A DNA stretch of 64,000 nt from Sarcocystis neurona (lineage: Eukaryota > Apicomplexa > Conoidasida > Eucoccidiorida > Sarcocystidae): positions 3,104,266 through 3,168,265 of the forward strand of contig KL647294.1 of NCBI GenBank assembly GCA_000727475.1, given 5' to 3'. The notes beneath the pieces were generated by a model. It did not search any database, was not told the DNA's origin, and saw nothing but the letters and a program-made list of their open reading frames with translations. Made by a program: the position numbers and the translations under genes. This document shows positions 35,101 to 46,100 of this stretch, piece by piece (position 1 is the stretch's first letter; each line of letters starts with the position of its first letter).

Positions 35101-38100
35101 CTGACAACCACGCGCAAGACGACAGTGACACACTCCCATTGACAAATCAGCGTGGTTCCCGGGGGACCACAACGGCTACACGTGTGGTAAGTCTTCGAGA
35201 AGAAGTTCATCCCACGCAGTGGCAAGCTCATGCAAATGTAATCCTGCCGACGTGGACTGCAGCAAATGCTCAGTTGAAGCCACACGAGACGCTGGACACT
35301 AGCGAGCGGCTCCATTTGGTGCCCCACCCAGTGCGACAGCAAGATCAACAAGGGCACATGTGGCTGCCAAACTCGAGCGTCGGACAACAAAGGCCGACGC
35401 CGCCGCAGGTCGCACCCGTCCACCATTTTAAACCGGCGGCGCTGTACAACACGCGGTCTCATTCAACACCGCACGTAGCTTCGCTCGAGCGTGTCTTATC
35501 GCCAAGAGGGCTGCCACACACACGCATTCAAAGTCAAGGAAACAGCATGCGCCCAGCTTCACCGACACACGTTGAATCACAAGTGCTTGACATCGACGGT
35601 TCCCAGAGGCATCAGCAACACCAGTGGCATCCGCTGCAGCAGCGACATCAGCGGCAGCAGCGACATCGGCAGCCGTCTGAGCCCAACAACGTCGCAGCTT
35701 CCACCTTCCACAATGCATCAGCCCCTGCGCTCTTGCTGCAGCAGAAAAGGCCAACGATTGACCTTTTGCAGAAGCCACTTAGCGGAGGTGTCCCATCTAC
35801 CATCAGCTTGACTCCCCCTGCTTTTCTGAATGCTCCGGTCGACGCCACCTCACTCCACAGGGCCTCTGGTGAGAAGTTGAGTGCCACGTGTGCGGGTCCG
35901 GTCAGGAAACTGGCAGTGGCAAGTAGAAATCATGGGCGTGTCGGTGACGCTGCCGGGGTACAATTGAGGCCCATCCTCGTCCCCGAAAGAGAGCCGCATA
36001 CTGATTCTTCAAAAGATGAAGTCAGCCGAGTAGGGCGTGCCGTACCTCAAGAATCAAACAGTAGGACGGCTCTGCTGGATCAATCCTTTCAGCAGAGCCT
36101 ATTCAAGTCAACTGAACGCCAGCTGCCTGGTCACGTCGAATTCTTCAGGCCCTTTGGCAGAACTGAAGCCCGTTCAACGTCAAATGGAGCCTTTGAGTCT
36201 ACTCACATAAAATCTATTAAAAATGGAGGACAACGCGCGGAATGGGTTGCCGACGCTTCAAAAAGCATCCATGATGGGGGGCTGAACGAAGGGGGTGCCG
36301 TCTGTACGAGATGTAGTCAAGGGCAGGCCGTTCACGACTTTATCGCTGAAAAGAAAGTGTCTCCGGTTAAAGCAGGTGCCGATTCAGAAGTGCTTTCCCG
36401 TGCCTATGCCACAAGAAGGCAAGCGCCCCTACCCCTGAAAGTCGACGGCGGAAAGATGACTGCGCCGACCGTGACAATCTGTCACGCTTCTCATACTTCA
36501 GAGGAGGCGTCTGCTCTCAGACCAAAGATACCACTCACCGAAAGAAAAGCGCGCAGGATTCGTAGACTTGCCCAGTGCAATCCTCTGGCTTCGTCGACGA
36601 CTGCTTCTCCGATACCAAGCATCGGAGAAAAAGTGAGCAGGATTCGCAGACTTGCCCGGCGCAGTCGGCTCGCTTCATCAGTCGCTGCTGCCGAGATCCC
36701 GCTCGCCGAAAACAAAGCGGGTACGACTCGCAGACTTGCCCAGCGTAATCCGCTGGCTTCAGCGGCCGCTGTTGTTGAGATCGCAGCTGCTGCCGCCGCC
36801 TCCACACTGCCAGCAGCAGTTCCAGGTGTGCCGGCCTCGCCGACTGCAGCAGAAAAAGTTTTCTCTCACGCTGGTCTTCAGGAACAGTGCGTGCTCTCGG
36901 GCGTGCGGTATAAAGGCCTGGCAAGTGTCGTAGATCGCCGCAGTTCTCTTGCTTCTTGTCAGGCTGCTTGTCGAACAACTGCAGCTGCAGTTGCAGTCAC
37001 ACCGCGAACAGAACTATCCGTATTAAGCGCGTCCCCTGGTCCAGCAGATGCGTCATTCGTGTATAGTAGCAACGCGACAGTCAGGCCTGTTGCGGCGCCG
37101 TGTAGGTTTACCTCTTATTTGACAGAGGTCGGACTCTGTTACCAGTACGCTACGGTAGAAAGTCTGATACCAGCCGCAGGGTATATCTCAGCTCCCATCA
37201 CGTGCTCTATGGTAGAGACTGGAGGCGGAGCCCAGGCACGTGCGCAACAGCTGTCGCAAGTGAGCACACCTCTGTCGCAGCGTTACGTTTCACCTTCCCC
37301 GCTCGAGCTAGCTGGCGCCAGCTCTGCACAAGTTACACCTCAGAACTGGGGACGTCAGCAGCAGCAATTCTCTCAATCAGCGCATTCTACGCCTGCCCAG
37401 GCGCAACAGCAACAGTGGACCACGCAGACGCAACACAGTGTACCGCTGGAACAAACAATTCAGCAGAATGCAGTAGCAGGCGAGGCAACCGCAAGCGCAC
37501 CACTCCATTCCATCTCAGACAGCGAAAGCAAACCCTATCTGGTGATAAAGCAGTACGCGAGCACACATGCTGCACAACCTTCTTATTCTACCGTCTCAGC
37601 CCAACACACAGCGGCTACAAGTTCCGCACAAAGTGCGGACTTAGAAGAGCAGCCTACTTTTATTAAAGAGCCCGAAGCTCTCAACAAGTCTTCACAGGGT
37701 GGTGAGTCTCTTGGACACCAAGCACGGCTGCAGACTATGGAACCCAGTCTGCAAAATAGAGGAGTCCCCGGGTTGCCCCAATTCAAGCAACCATTCGTCC
37801 CCAGTGAACCCCCTTCAATGCAAAGGGGCGAGGAAGCAGAACTGTTACAAAATGGATGGGCGGACATTACTGACACTCAACGACTCTTTTTCGATAATGA
37901 TCCGCGCGGACTACAACTCACAGGTCAACAGGCTGCTTTTGCTTCTGGAAGTGCGATTCTGCCAGCAAGCGGTGCTTTTGTCAACGGAGAACTTTATGGT
38001 GGCTTGGCAGATGTTGCTTCCAGTCTAACAGTTTCTAGTGTAGCGGGAAGTACACCGCTAGGACCGTCACCTACTGGAGCATCAAACGTCGCACATGCAC

Positions 38101-38528
38101 TAACTCCTGCAGCTATTGCAACAACAGCGGTTGGTGCGGGGGTTCCCTTAGTGCCGCTGCCCTCGGCACCGCCGTCAATAACAGCTTTCTCAGCTCTGCC
38201 ACCATTGCCCTCTATCACGACGCCAATAGCAGGTACAGCCTCCTCAATTCTGCAGACGGCTCAAGGCCTTATGCAGACTGGCAATGCTCTAATGCAAGCC
38301 TTTCCGCTCCAGCAACTTCTTGACGCGGGTCAGCAGCTGTACGCATCAGGTTTTTTTCGCAACCGGGGCATGAAACACCTGCAGCTCCCGTTTCTGGGGC
38401 AGCAGAAACAGGAGCTCCCCCCCCCTCCAGGAATGGAAAAGCCTACCGTGGCATGCGCCACCGAAGGCATGACCTGCTGCGTCCCGGAAAACGCCACTGA
38501 AAAGTGGAAGGAACGACCGTACGTGTAG
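32183..38528 (+). CDS. Low-complexity 1936-aa protein with 28-residue repeats (two exons)
   Basis: Exon 1 is 32183-33852, ending CTCGCTGA|GTAAGTC; exon 2 is 34388-38528, after GGCATTCCAG. Together they make 1937 codons in frame; the apparent TAA at 33852-33854 lies across the perfect donor, so two apparent genes are one. The protein is rich in Ala, Ser, Pro, Gln and Thr. A short hydrophobic stretch follows the third Met (MLVLSPALVYLARKG) and might be a signal anchor. There are small internal repeats: DRAAADRAAPDRAA near 34965-35008, and three 28-residue units at 36528-36779 (core RRLA-x3-xLAS). Helical, hydrophobic segments flank the intron (LLDFAAYRRN; INTLEEVTDTLNQ) and occur near the C-terminus (LMQTGNALMQAFPLQQLLD). 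The tail has four Cys and ends KERPYV. No domain is recognised. Start choice is uncertain; an upstream exon is possible. Confidence 0.75.
33369..33427 (+). repeat. Exonic copy of a 59-bp duplicated segment
   Basis: Identical at 58 of 59 positions to 34103-34161 (single difference T at 33391, G at 34125). In this exon it encodes AGHPVDPSLPTQQTFLPAA in the low-complexity protein. Confidence 0.95.
34103..34161 (+). repeat. Intronic copy of exon 1 sequence (59 bp)
   Basis: Second copy of 33369-33427, displaced by 734 bp into the single intron of the same gene. It lies in an open frame (about 34060-34190) that starts after a TAG|GAAGCTG acceptor-like site and runs into a CTCTAT|GTGAGT donor-like site. 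Its phase does not match either flanking exon, so it is not a constitutive exon as read. Confidence 0.95.
36528..36779 (+). repeat. Three in-frame 84-nt (28-aa) tandem repeats
   Basis: Three consecutive 28-residue units, each starting Ile-Pro and sharing a basic core: ERKARRIRRLAQCNPLAS, EKVSRIRRLARRSRLAS and ENKAGTTRRLAQRNPLAS. The units have diverged in sequence but not in length, so there is selection on register or a recent expansion. An Ala-rich stretch follows. Confidence 0.9.
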
Positions 38529-40012
38529 AGGCCTATGGCCATTTGGTCAGAAACATCTAGCGAGCAGCAGCCTAAGCACTGGGCTGAATGCACGGCATTC
38601 CGTAGAAGTCAGAAGTCACCGGCACATAAATGTACTATCCCTGAAACGGAAGCGGGCAAATGCCCACATACGGTGACATCCTTATTATATCTTGCTCTTT
38701 TATAGTTAGTGACGAGTTCTGCGTGGGAAGCCGGGGCTCTGCATGTAGGGCACGCGGCGCCTCTTAGTATGAAATATACGCCCAGTGGGCAGACAGTCAA
38801 ATCCTGGAGAATAGTTATTCTCCGCGGTAGAGCAAGTGACGTACACAAGTGCCTGATGCAATCTTTGCCGTAGTCGCTTCTTGGTAACACATTTACAGAA
38901 AGGACGACGACAGAAGCATCACGAATGTCATTTCTACTGATGTCGTCTTCGAAGGGCCGCTCCCTATTGTGCCACGTGTACTTTCAAGTCACACACGTTG
39001 TCACAGGACGAAAAAGGATTACAGACCGTCATGTGCCTCTAGTGATCCATTCGCATCTGACTGCTAGTATGCGTTGAGACCATGTGGATGAATTGCTTCC
39101 AGGCCATATCTAAACAATCACGAGTGGGACAAGAAATGCCGAGCGCACTTTGTCTCTATGACGAACTCTCTGTGTGCCACAACGAGCTACGTGTTAAAAG
39201 GCAAAGGGCGACACACGAACGGCACCGAGGTTCAAACGACTGCCGACACGAATCTTCTTCCAACGTCGGAAGACGAGGTCGACCATTGTGGACTGGTGCT
39301 CACAGAAACAAGAGACTTTTGGGTGTTCAGACACACGCTGGTTATCCCTGGGAGATCCATGAACAACGCCATATGCGAGTGCAAAGAACCTAAAATTCCT
39401 AATCAGGAGGTACACACCTACCACCCTATCACTTGGCAGGGCCGCCCTCTGGAGGCGCGCAAGTGCAAGACACGTGGTGCACACTAGATGTGAGAAATCA
39501 AAAATTCTGTGCGCCGTGCTCGTGCGCCCACAGTAGGCATTGCCATAGAGCAAAGTATTGCATCGGTGTCTACTAGTACGCATAATGTTGACCGTGGTAC
39601 AACTGACTGTGATCCCCACATTTTGCTCAAGTGGATAAATCCATATGCACCTGTTTCCGCTCGAAGCCTCCCACATATTAATCCATTTAAATGATATTTC
39701 TGTCGGATAGACGGATCACACGTGCGTCTTCAAGTAGCGGGTGTGTGCAAGATATGCGTCACTGACTAAATATTCGTATAGAAGGGGACCACACCCACTC
39801 TTCGGACTCTCACTGTCACTGAGAACGTCGCCTCGTTCCTTTCAAAGAAATTACTTTGTCAACGTTGTTCATTCATCACCTTTAGAAGGTGCCACGACTG
39901 TACGCTTTCTTTTAGTTCCAAATTATTCGCCTTCGCCTCTCTTTCCGCCTAGGGATTAAGGCAAATTGAAGGTTTTGCAACGTGGGAGTTTTCTTTGCAA
40001 GCAGTCCACGAT
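38529..40012. other. Intergenic region between two plus-strand genes
   Basis: About 1.5 kb. Overlapping open frames lie on both strands at 39158-39487 (plus, 109 codons) and 39194-39676 (minus, 160 codons); the plus one reads more like protein (TSEDEVDHCGLVLTETRDF) but has no splice partner or family. I call neither. Confidence 0.4.
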
Positions 40013-42783
40013 ATGGAGGCACAGGTGGAACGAGGCGAAAAGATCGCCAAGGTGAGGCAACCAGGCCATATCGGGTTGAAGCTGAGCGAACACACGAGCA
40101 TCCTGAATGCGAGTAGGCTGAGCAACGCAGACACGAGTGCGGGAAGACCAAAAGAATTGCCAGAATCCCTAAATGGTGCACTCCGGAGTGACGCGAGATG
40201 TTTCAGCGATCTTACTTGTTTGTTGACCACGTCTAGCTGCGTTCGTATGCCTGCTGCAGGGGCTGGGTACAGCGCTCGCCCTCACGACCGTTTTAGGCCG
40301 CCAGGGAGAGGAGGCTCTTGGACACATGCTCGAGGTAAGCTCCTTGTGTAGATGCTGTGCTTCCTTCCAAGCACTGTGCGCCAAAGTAAATGATGAAATA
40401 ACGGAAAATCTCACCATTTTGTAGCTGCTTGCTGAACACCCAAGCACAGTGGCTCCTGCTCTCTGCAGGGAGCCTGGAATCAAAAGTGGCAAGGGCACGA
40501 TGGTGTGAGTGGCACGCTTGAAGTGTGCTGCTCCATCAAAGAGTCCCTACAACTACTTCCGTAGCGACCATAGAGATGCACGTGTGGACCTGCGCCAGCC
40601 ACACTACAGAAGGTCAAGGCACGCTGGACTCAGTTTTACCCAGGCACACTACAGTTGGAAAGTGGTTTTTCCCTGTCTTTAGCGAGTGACGCGTTGCACG
40701 GTGATCGTACATGAAGGTTTGAAGGCAACGAAGTGCAAAATCTAGGCAGGGGCAGTCAAGATGAGTGTTGCAGCCGCATCTGCGTATGACGCGTGGTATT
40801 TTATTCCGTTGTTCCTTGTGCAGCACGCGAACACTGGCAGAGCGTAGTCCGTTGGCCGCTAATTCGCTAGCGGAGTCGCCGGAGTGCAAGCTCTTCGTTC
40901 AAAGAACTGATTCTGCCTTCTCACTACTGCAGCGTGAGACGAAGGTTGAAGGGGCAGCTACGCTGCCCACTGCGGTATACACACAACAGTATACACCCAC
41001 CAGTATAGCCACGAATGAACATCCAGGTCCGCAGGTATGCCCTACAGGTGAGGCAGACCCAGTTTGCCCAAAATTTTTCGGCAGTTCTCACGCACCTGAG
41101 TAGAGCGGTAGCCTCTGGTGTCGATTTTGTTTCCCGCGTAGCGGTTGTGTTGACGGTTGGATATAGTCACCGTGACAGTCACCTGTGGGCTGCAAATGTT
41201 TTTCCTGGTTCTTTCCTTTCAGCCCTGCTAAGAACATTGCCACCACATGGCAAGCAAAGGCACTATCCACACTTTATTTTGTTGTCTTCGTTGGCATTCA
41301 CTACAAGAGATCGTTCAAATGTGCAGCAACGCGCTAGAAGAACCTACGAATCTGTATGACCTTCCGTCGGCGAGACTCCGGTTTACGATTTATCACGTAA
41401 AGCCGCGTGTTGAATCACTTTGGGAGGCGCCGCACGTAACAGCACACCAGTTACCCCAGGAAGTACAACGGGGAACGTGGTGCGCGGACACCGACGTGTA
41501 CCGGCAGGCGCTCCACAGGACGACAAGCGGTAGCGGTACCTGTTGATGTTTCCTGGCAACAAAACTTACCGAGAGAACATTTCACCTGGGGCACAACGCT
41601 GTTGTTTCGATCCCGCAGCCCCACTCTGAAGAAAGATCTACTTAGTACCCAAAGAGCGAGCTGAGCAGCGCGCAGTAGAGCGGTAAGAGACTAATGCAGC
41701 AGCTTCTTGCATCCGAGCAAATGATATGGCTGTTGTCGTGACAGGTCAACCGCAAAGCTCCTGCGAACAGCGTGCTTCATTTCATGTAGAGAGACGCAAT
41801 CGGTTGTCAACCCCAAGTGCCTTCTGCACGGTAGCTTTTATGACCAGTGCACCTGGCATGTTCGCCCACGCGGTACGGAAGCGGTGCAGGGCCTGCAAGG
41901 TAAGCATGATACCGTTGTTTCTTCGAACTGCGAAATCCCTTGTTTGTTGCAAAGAACCACAGTTGATTAGGGCGCGCAGCCACGTCACTACTTACATTTA
42001 ATGCTGTGTAATTTCATCGTTACCGAGTGTCGCCTACAGCGATCGACTCCTGCAATGGAAGAATTGTGTGTGACTTGTCTACACTTTTTACAGTAGTTTT
42101 TGCGAAGGGTGCCGGACACCGTCGCGTGTTTCTGCAAAATGTGAAGTACATGCAAATACGTGGAGGAAGCGATGCAAGGCGGAAGTACAGCGGGGAGTAA
42201 GACCTGCACTCCGTATGTGGGCGAGTCCTAACTTTATTACAATATCGAGTTTTGTATAATTTTGCTTCCGAAAAAACGGACAGTGTGTGTACACCCGACA
42301 CCCGTTTCGTAGTTGTTTCATGCTATCGTGGAAACCTCCTTCAGTCGCCATCGCCAGACGACGTTACTTTGATAATATCGTGTGCTGGACTGTTGCATTG
42401 ACATTTGTACAGAATAGACGCTTAAAAGGTCCGTTCGTGACCGCCTTGCTAGTCAGTGTAAAAAAAAGGACCCACATACGTATAGCAGGATTAGAACCGT
42501 AAAATCTTCGTCTGTGACAACCCTGTGACTTATGCTAAATACAGAAAGCGTTTCCGGTTCATATAAGGATGTCACCGAGCGGAGCAAAGAACCCCTTTTT
42601 GAAAGAATATCTTAGTGAAAACACAAAATCTCGAAAGGGTTGATATGCCTGTAAACCATTCTCCCGCGGATATAATTTTTTTCTTTTCTGTAGAGCTCTG
42701 TGGAACAGCCAAAAATTGGGGGAAGTGCTCTCAACAAAACGTGCGCTTCTTGTGGTTACGGCTACAGCCACAAGAATGGATGA
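40013..42783 (+). CDS. Protein with C-terminal C4 zinc ribbon, six exons, 335 aa
   Basis: Exons: 40013-40334, 40469-40502, 40824-41047, 41308-41535, 41790-41899, 42694-42783. The sum is 1008 nt, 336 codons with TGA, in frame at all junctions. The donor of exon 5 (TGCAAG|GTAAGC) and acceptor of exon 6 (TTCTTTTCTGTAG) are strong. The ATG at 40013 has G at -3 and +4. The C-terminus carries CRAC in exon 5 and CASCGYGY in exon 6, a C-X2-C-X17-C-X2-C ribbon ending HKNG. The middle (exon 4) reads as folded protein (RLRFTIYHVKPRVESLW). The final CxxCGY resembles small UPF0547-type ribbons, but the longer spacer makes that weak. The second exon is only 34 nt. Zinc binding is inference; nucleic-acid or ribosome association is typical of such ribbons but not shown. 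Confidence 0.62.
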
Positions 42784-43125
42784 GCTCAGGTACCTAAACA
42801 CATTCAATACAGCAAGACCTACGTCCGGGGGCGACGCAAAATACGCTCGCGCCAGCGAAACGCGACAACAGTGCTCTACGCAGCTGGTCAACTGTTTAGC
42901 GAGCCTTACACGTGAAAATGCGATGCTGCTATATAAACATTTGTGATCCACAAAGTGACAGCAGCGCACTTCCCAAAAAAAATGGTGGAAGAAGCTGGAC
43001 CAATAAGAGCTTCATACAAAATCCGCATCATGTCCACACATGCAAGGACCATCTCGGGGCTACAGTGAAGGTCTCCACCTCTTAGCAAAACTGAAAGCAG
43101 TGTAACTCTAATCAAACTGATCCAG

Positions 43126-46100
43126 TCAGGATTTCCTTTTTTTCCTCTTCTGTTCCGCCTCGCACGCGTCTCGCCTGGCCTCTTCCAGAGCAGCTTGCGT
43201 AGCTTGAGGGCAATTCGGAAAGCAGGTTGAGCTTACTAGATCCTGCACAAACCAGATAAGGCCACATAGATACAATACGCTCACCCACCGCGTATCATGC
43301 TGATCAGGAAAGCAGTATTTTTCTGAACACGTGGCACACGTGAAGTCACACAAGGAGACACACTCACGTATGTGCGAAACACTTGCACGCTTACAACGAG
43401 TTTACGCTTACACATGAATACAGTTGCAGACGCATCCGCGCGCGCAAAGGCTTGCTGTAAATCAAGTGTTTCGCAAGGTAACACATTTGTGCGACCTGAA
43501 GTGTCGAATGCTACAGCACGTCACGCAGTACAGAACACAATAAGGGCACTCCGTGACGTCTGTGACCGGTAGGCACCGTGATAATTTGTACGTTTTGACA
43601 TCATCTAAAACTCTGAGAGCTGAACACGAGGCTTCTGACTGACTGCTCGCCCATCTGCACGCCGTCGCAGAGTCAGCCATCACCGCAGTCACCCATCTCA
43701 AGTAGACAACCACAAGTAATTCAGCGTGCGTATATATGTATACATATGTGTATGTATACATACACACAAAAACACGTCGGCATACTTCCTTTAAAAACAG
43801 TAAACGCAGTCGCCGGGACGAAGTCATATCACACGTGTAACTACGTGCATGCTCACAAGTCACCATCCCTCAAAAATTAAAAGATTTGCCCAGACTTGTA
43901 TTCACAAGTCCACAAACTGGCCTCCGTAGGTGCAGACTGCATGTACACGTAAATCTATCAACCTAGAATCCAAGTATAACGGGGCGTGTCCACTCGGAGT
44001 GACGGTCCCTGATGAATCCACTCACCTCACTCGCCTGCACCTGATCTTCGGATACTGAAATTACGAACGCACGCGTCCTTTTAAACAAGTCATCGTACAC
44101 ACATGCATATATATATATATACGTATATATCCACACAATACACATAGACCTGCAACTGGCCTGCTCCACACCTACATGCCTGCAGTGCTGTTCAAAAGCA
44201 GCTGTTCGTGTTACACGAGTGCGGCCCCTCGTGTTTGTCCGCCTAACCAGTTGCGGACACTTCAATCAACTGGCATGATGGCAGCGCTTACAGGTAGCCA
44301 GAAGGCGGAGAATGATGTGCAAGCGTATACGTGCGGATTCCCAGCGGCGAATTCGTATGTCTCTCGGTACTCACTTGCATGCAGTTGCACTTCACCAAAC
44401 AGCGGGAGTGCATTAGGTGTTCAAACGAAGCGAAGCCACAGGACTTTAGACAAGAGTATTCTTCGTCGTCACCTGCAGAAAAACCGCAAGTTATCACTGA
44501 CAACTCCGTGGTACACTACATCACAAGTGTCCGAGGAGCGGGCCCGTACGTAATTCCACGCGCCATCACACACAGATATGCACTGCTTAGATGACACAGG
44601 AATATTTGGAAAACGCACTGCCTGCAATGCCCGAATGTCCACGAAGCGTCCAGACAACTAGCAGCGCCACATCACCACTGACTACGTGGTCAGACGACAA
44701 ACTCAAACGACACGAAGTCAATACGCAAGCCTTCAATGCATGATAGAATCAGCAGCGCTTCTACTAGCTTACACTCATAAACGTAAGCAACGCGTTCTAA
44801 CGAAGGCAAACTGCGTCCTAGCAGTCAGCAGAGTTTCTGTTTCTCGATGACATCCGCCTGTCAACATTCCTTCTCAAAAACCACAAGCATCATCATCAAT
44901 TACATCGCACTTGGAATGTAAAATGTCGGAATACCGGAAATCCAAAAAAAATCTAGCAACGCTTATCGCAGTCCACGGCGTGCCGAGTTAGCACCGTGTA
45001 GACACGGCATGCAGCAGCGTCACGGTTAATGCAGAAAAAAACAATATATGGGTATATTCATTGATACGCCCGGCGTTAGACAGAAGTAAGCCTCCACCTC
45101 TTTATAAAAAAACTCCCATGGCAACCCCTAGCGTAAATAGACAGGATACACTAAAACATATATATATATACATATATATATGCACAGAAAGATGGCGAAT
45201 TGGGGGAAAACCCATGTGTGTTGGTGTAAATATGATACATACGTAGAAATATCTACACGGTCACTCATACGTATATGCAAGGACCTTCATCTTCGTTAAA
45301 CATGTCGCAATGTCTATGAATGATTCTACACCCTGACCCTTTCTCTGGACACTATATCTGTACAGGTGACACCTCGTAGTGTCACAGGGTTTCGCGATTT
45401 GGTCCTAGACAGTCACTAGACTCTCACAAATTGAGTGCAGTCGTAACAAGATCATACAACTGCAGTATACAATGTGACATACGGATACGAACGTGTGTGT
45501 CTGTCTCTCTACGGTTACACTAATTCTCTCGAATTGTGCCGAGAGGACCTCTACCGATCACAGCCCCACTCTGCGGTCGCATACGCAAGAAAATGAGTGA
45601 AACCTTTCAAGCGTGTATGTTCACTATCCCTTCTCAACAGAAACGCGATTCTGCGTAATTCTATCCGCACCGAGTGTACTCCTCTACTGTAGTATCACTC
45701 CACAAAATTACCGTTCACCGCTGATATTTATTTCTTCCAAATCGTCACGCCACAGGCGCAAACCACGCTGCAGCCGTCCGCACTTGTCTGACGTGCCAAA
45801 TTGAGAGAAAATCGATATCTCCTTGACCTCACGTGCTGACCTTTGAAAACAGTAAGGCAATCGCACGATAAGAGGAAGAAAGCAACGAGTAAAGCGCGCG
45901 TCCCGCAGACTGCAACAGGGCGACTGCGTTGACTGTCATGCGTCCTCGCGCCTGTCTCACCACTGCGATGCTCAGCATCCTCTTTTTTTTCGTGAGCTTC
46001 GTCGTCCACTCGGTCTGCTGCTTCTCCCCCCCCGCTCCCAGAAGCTCCGCCGCCTTCTCCAGAGTCAGCGATAGAGGCATACTTTGGGTAGCCCGTAGGC

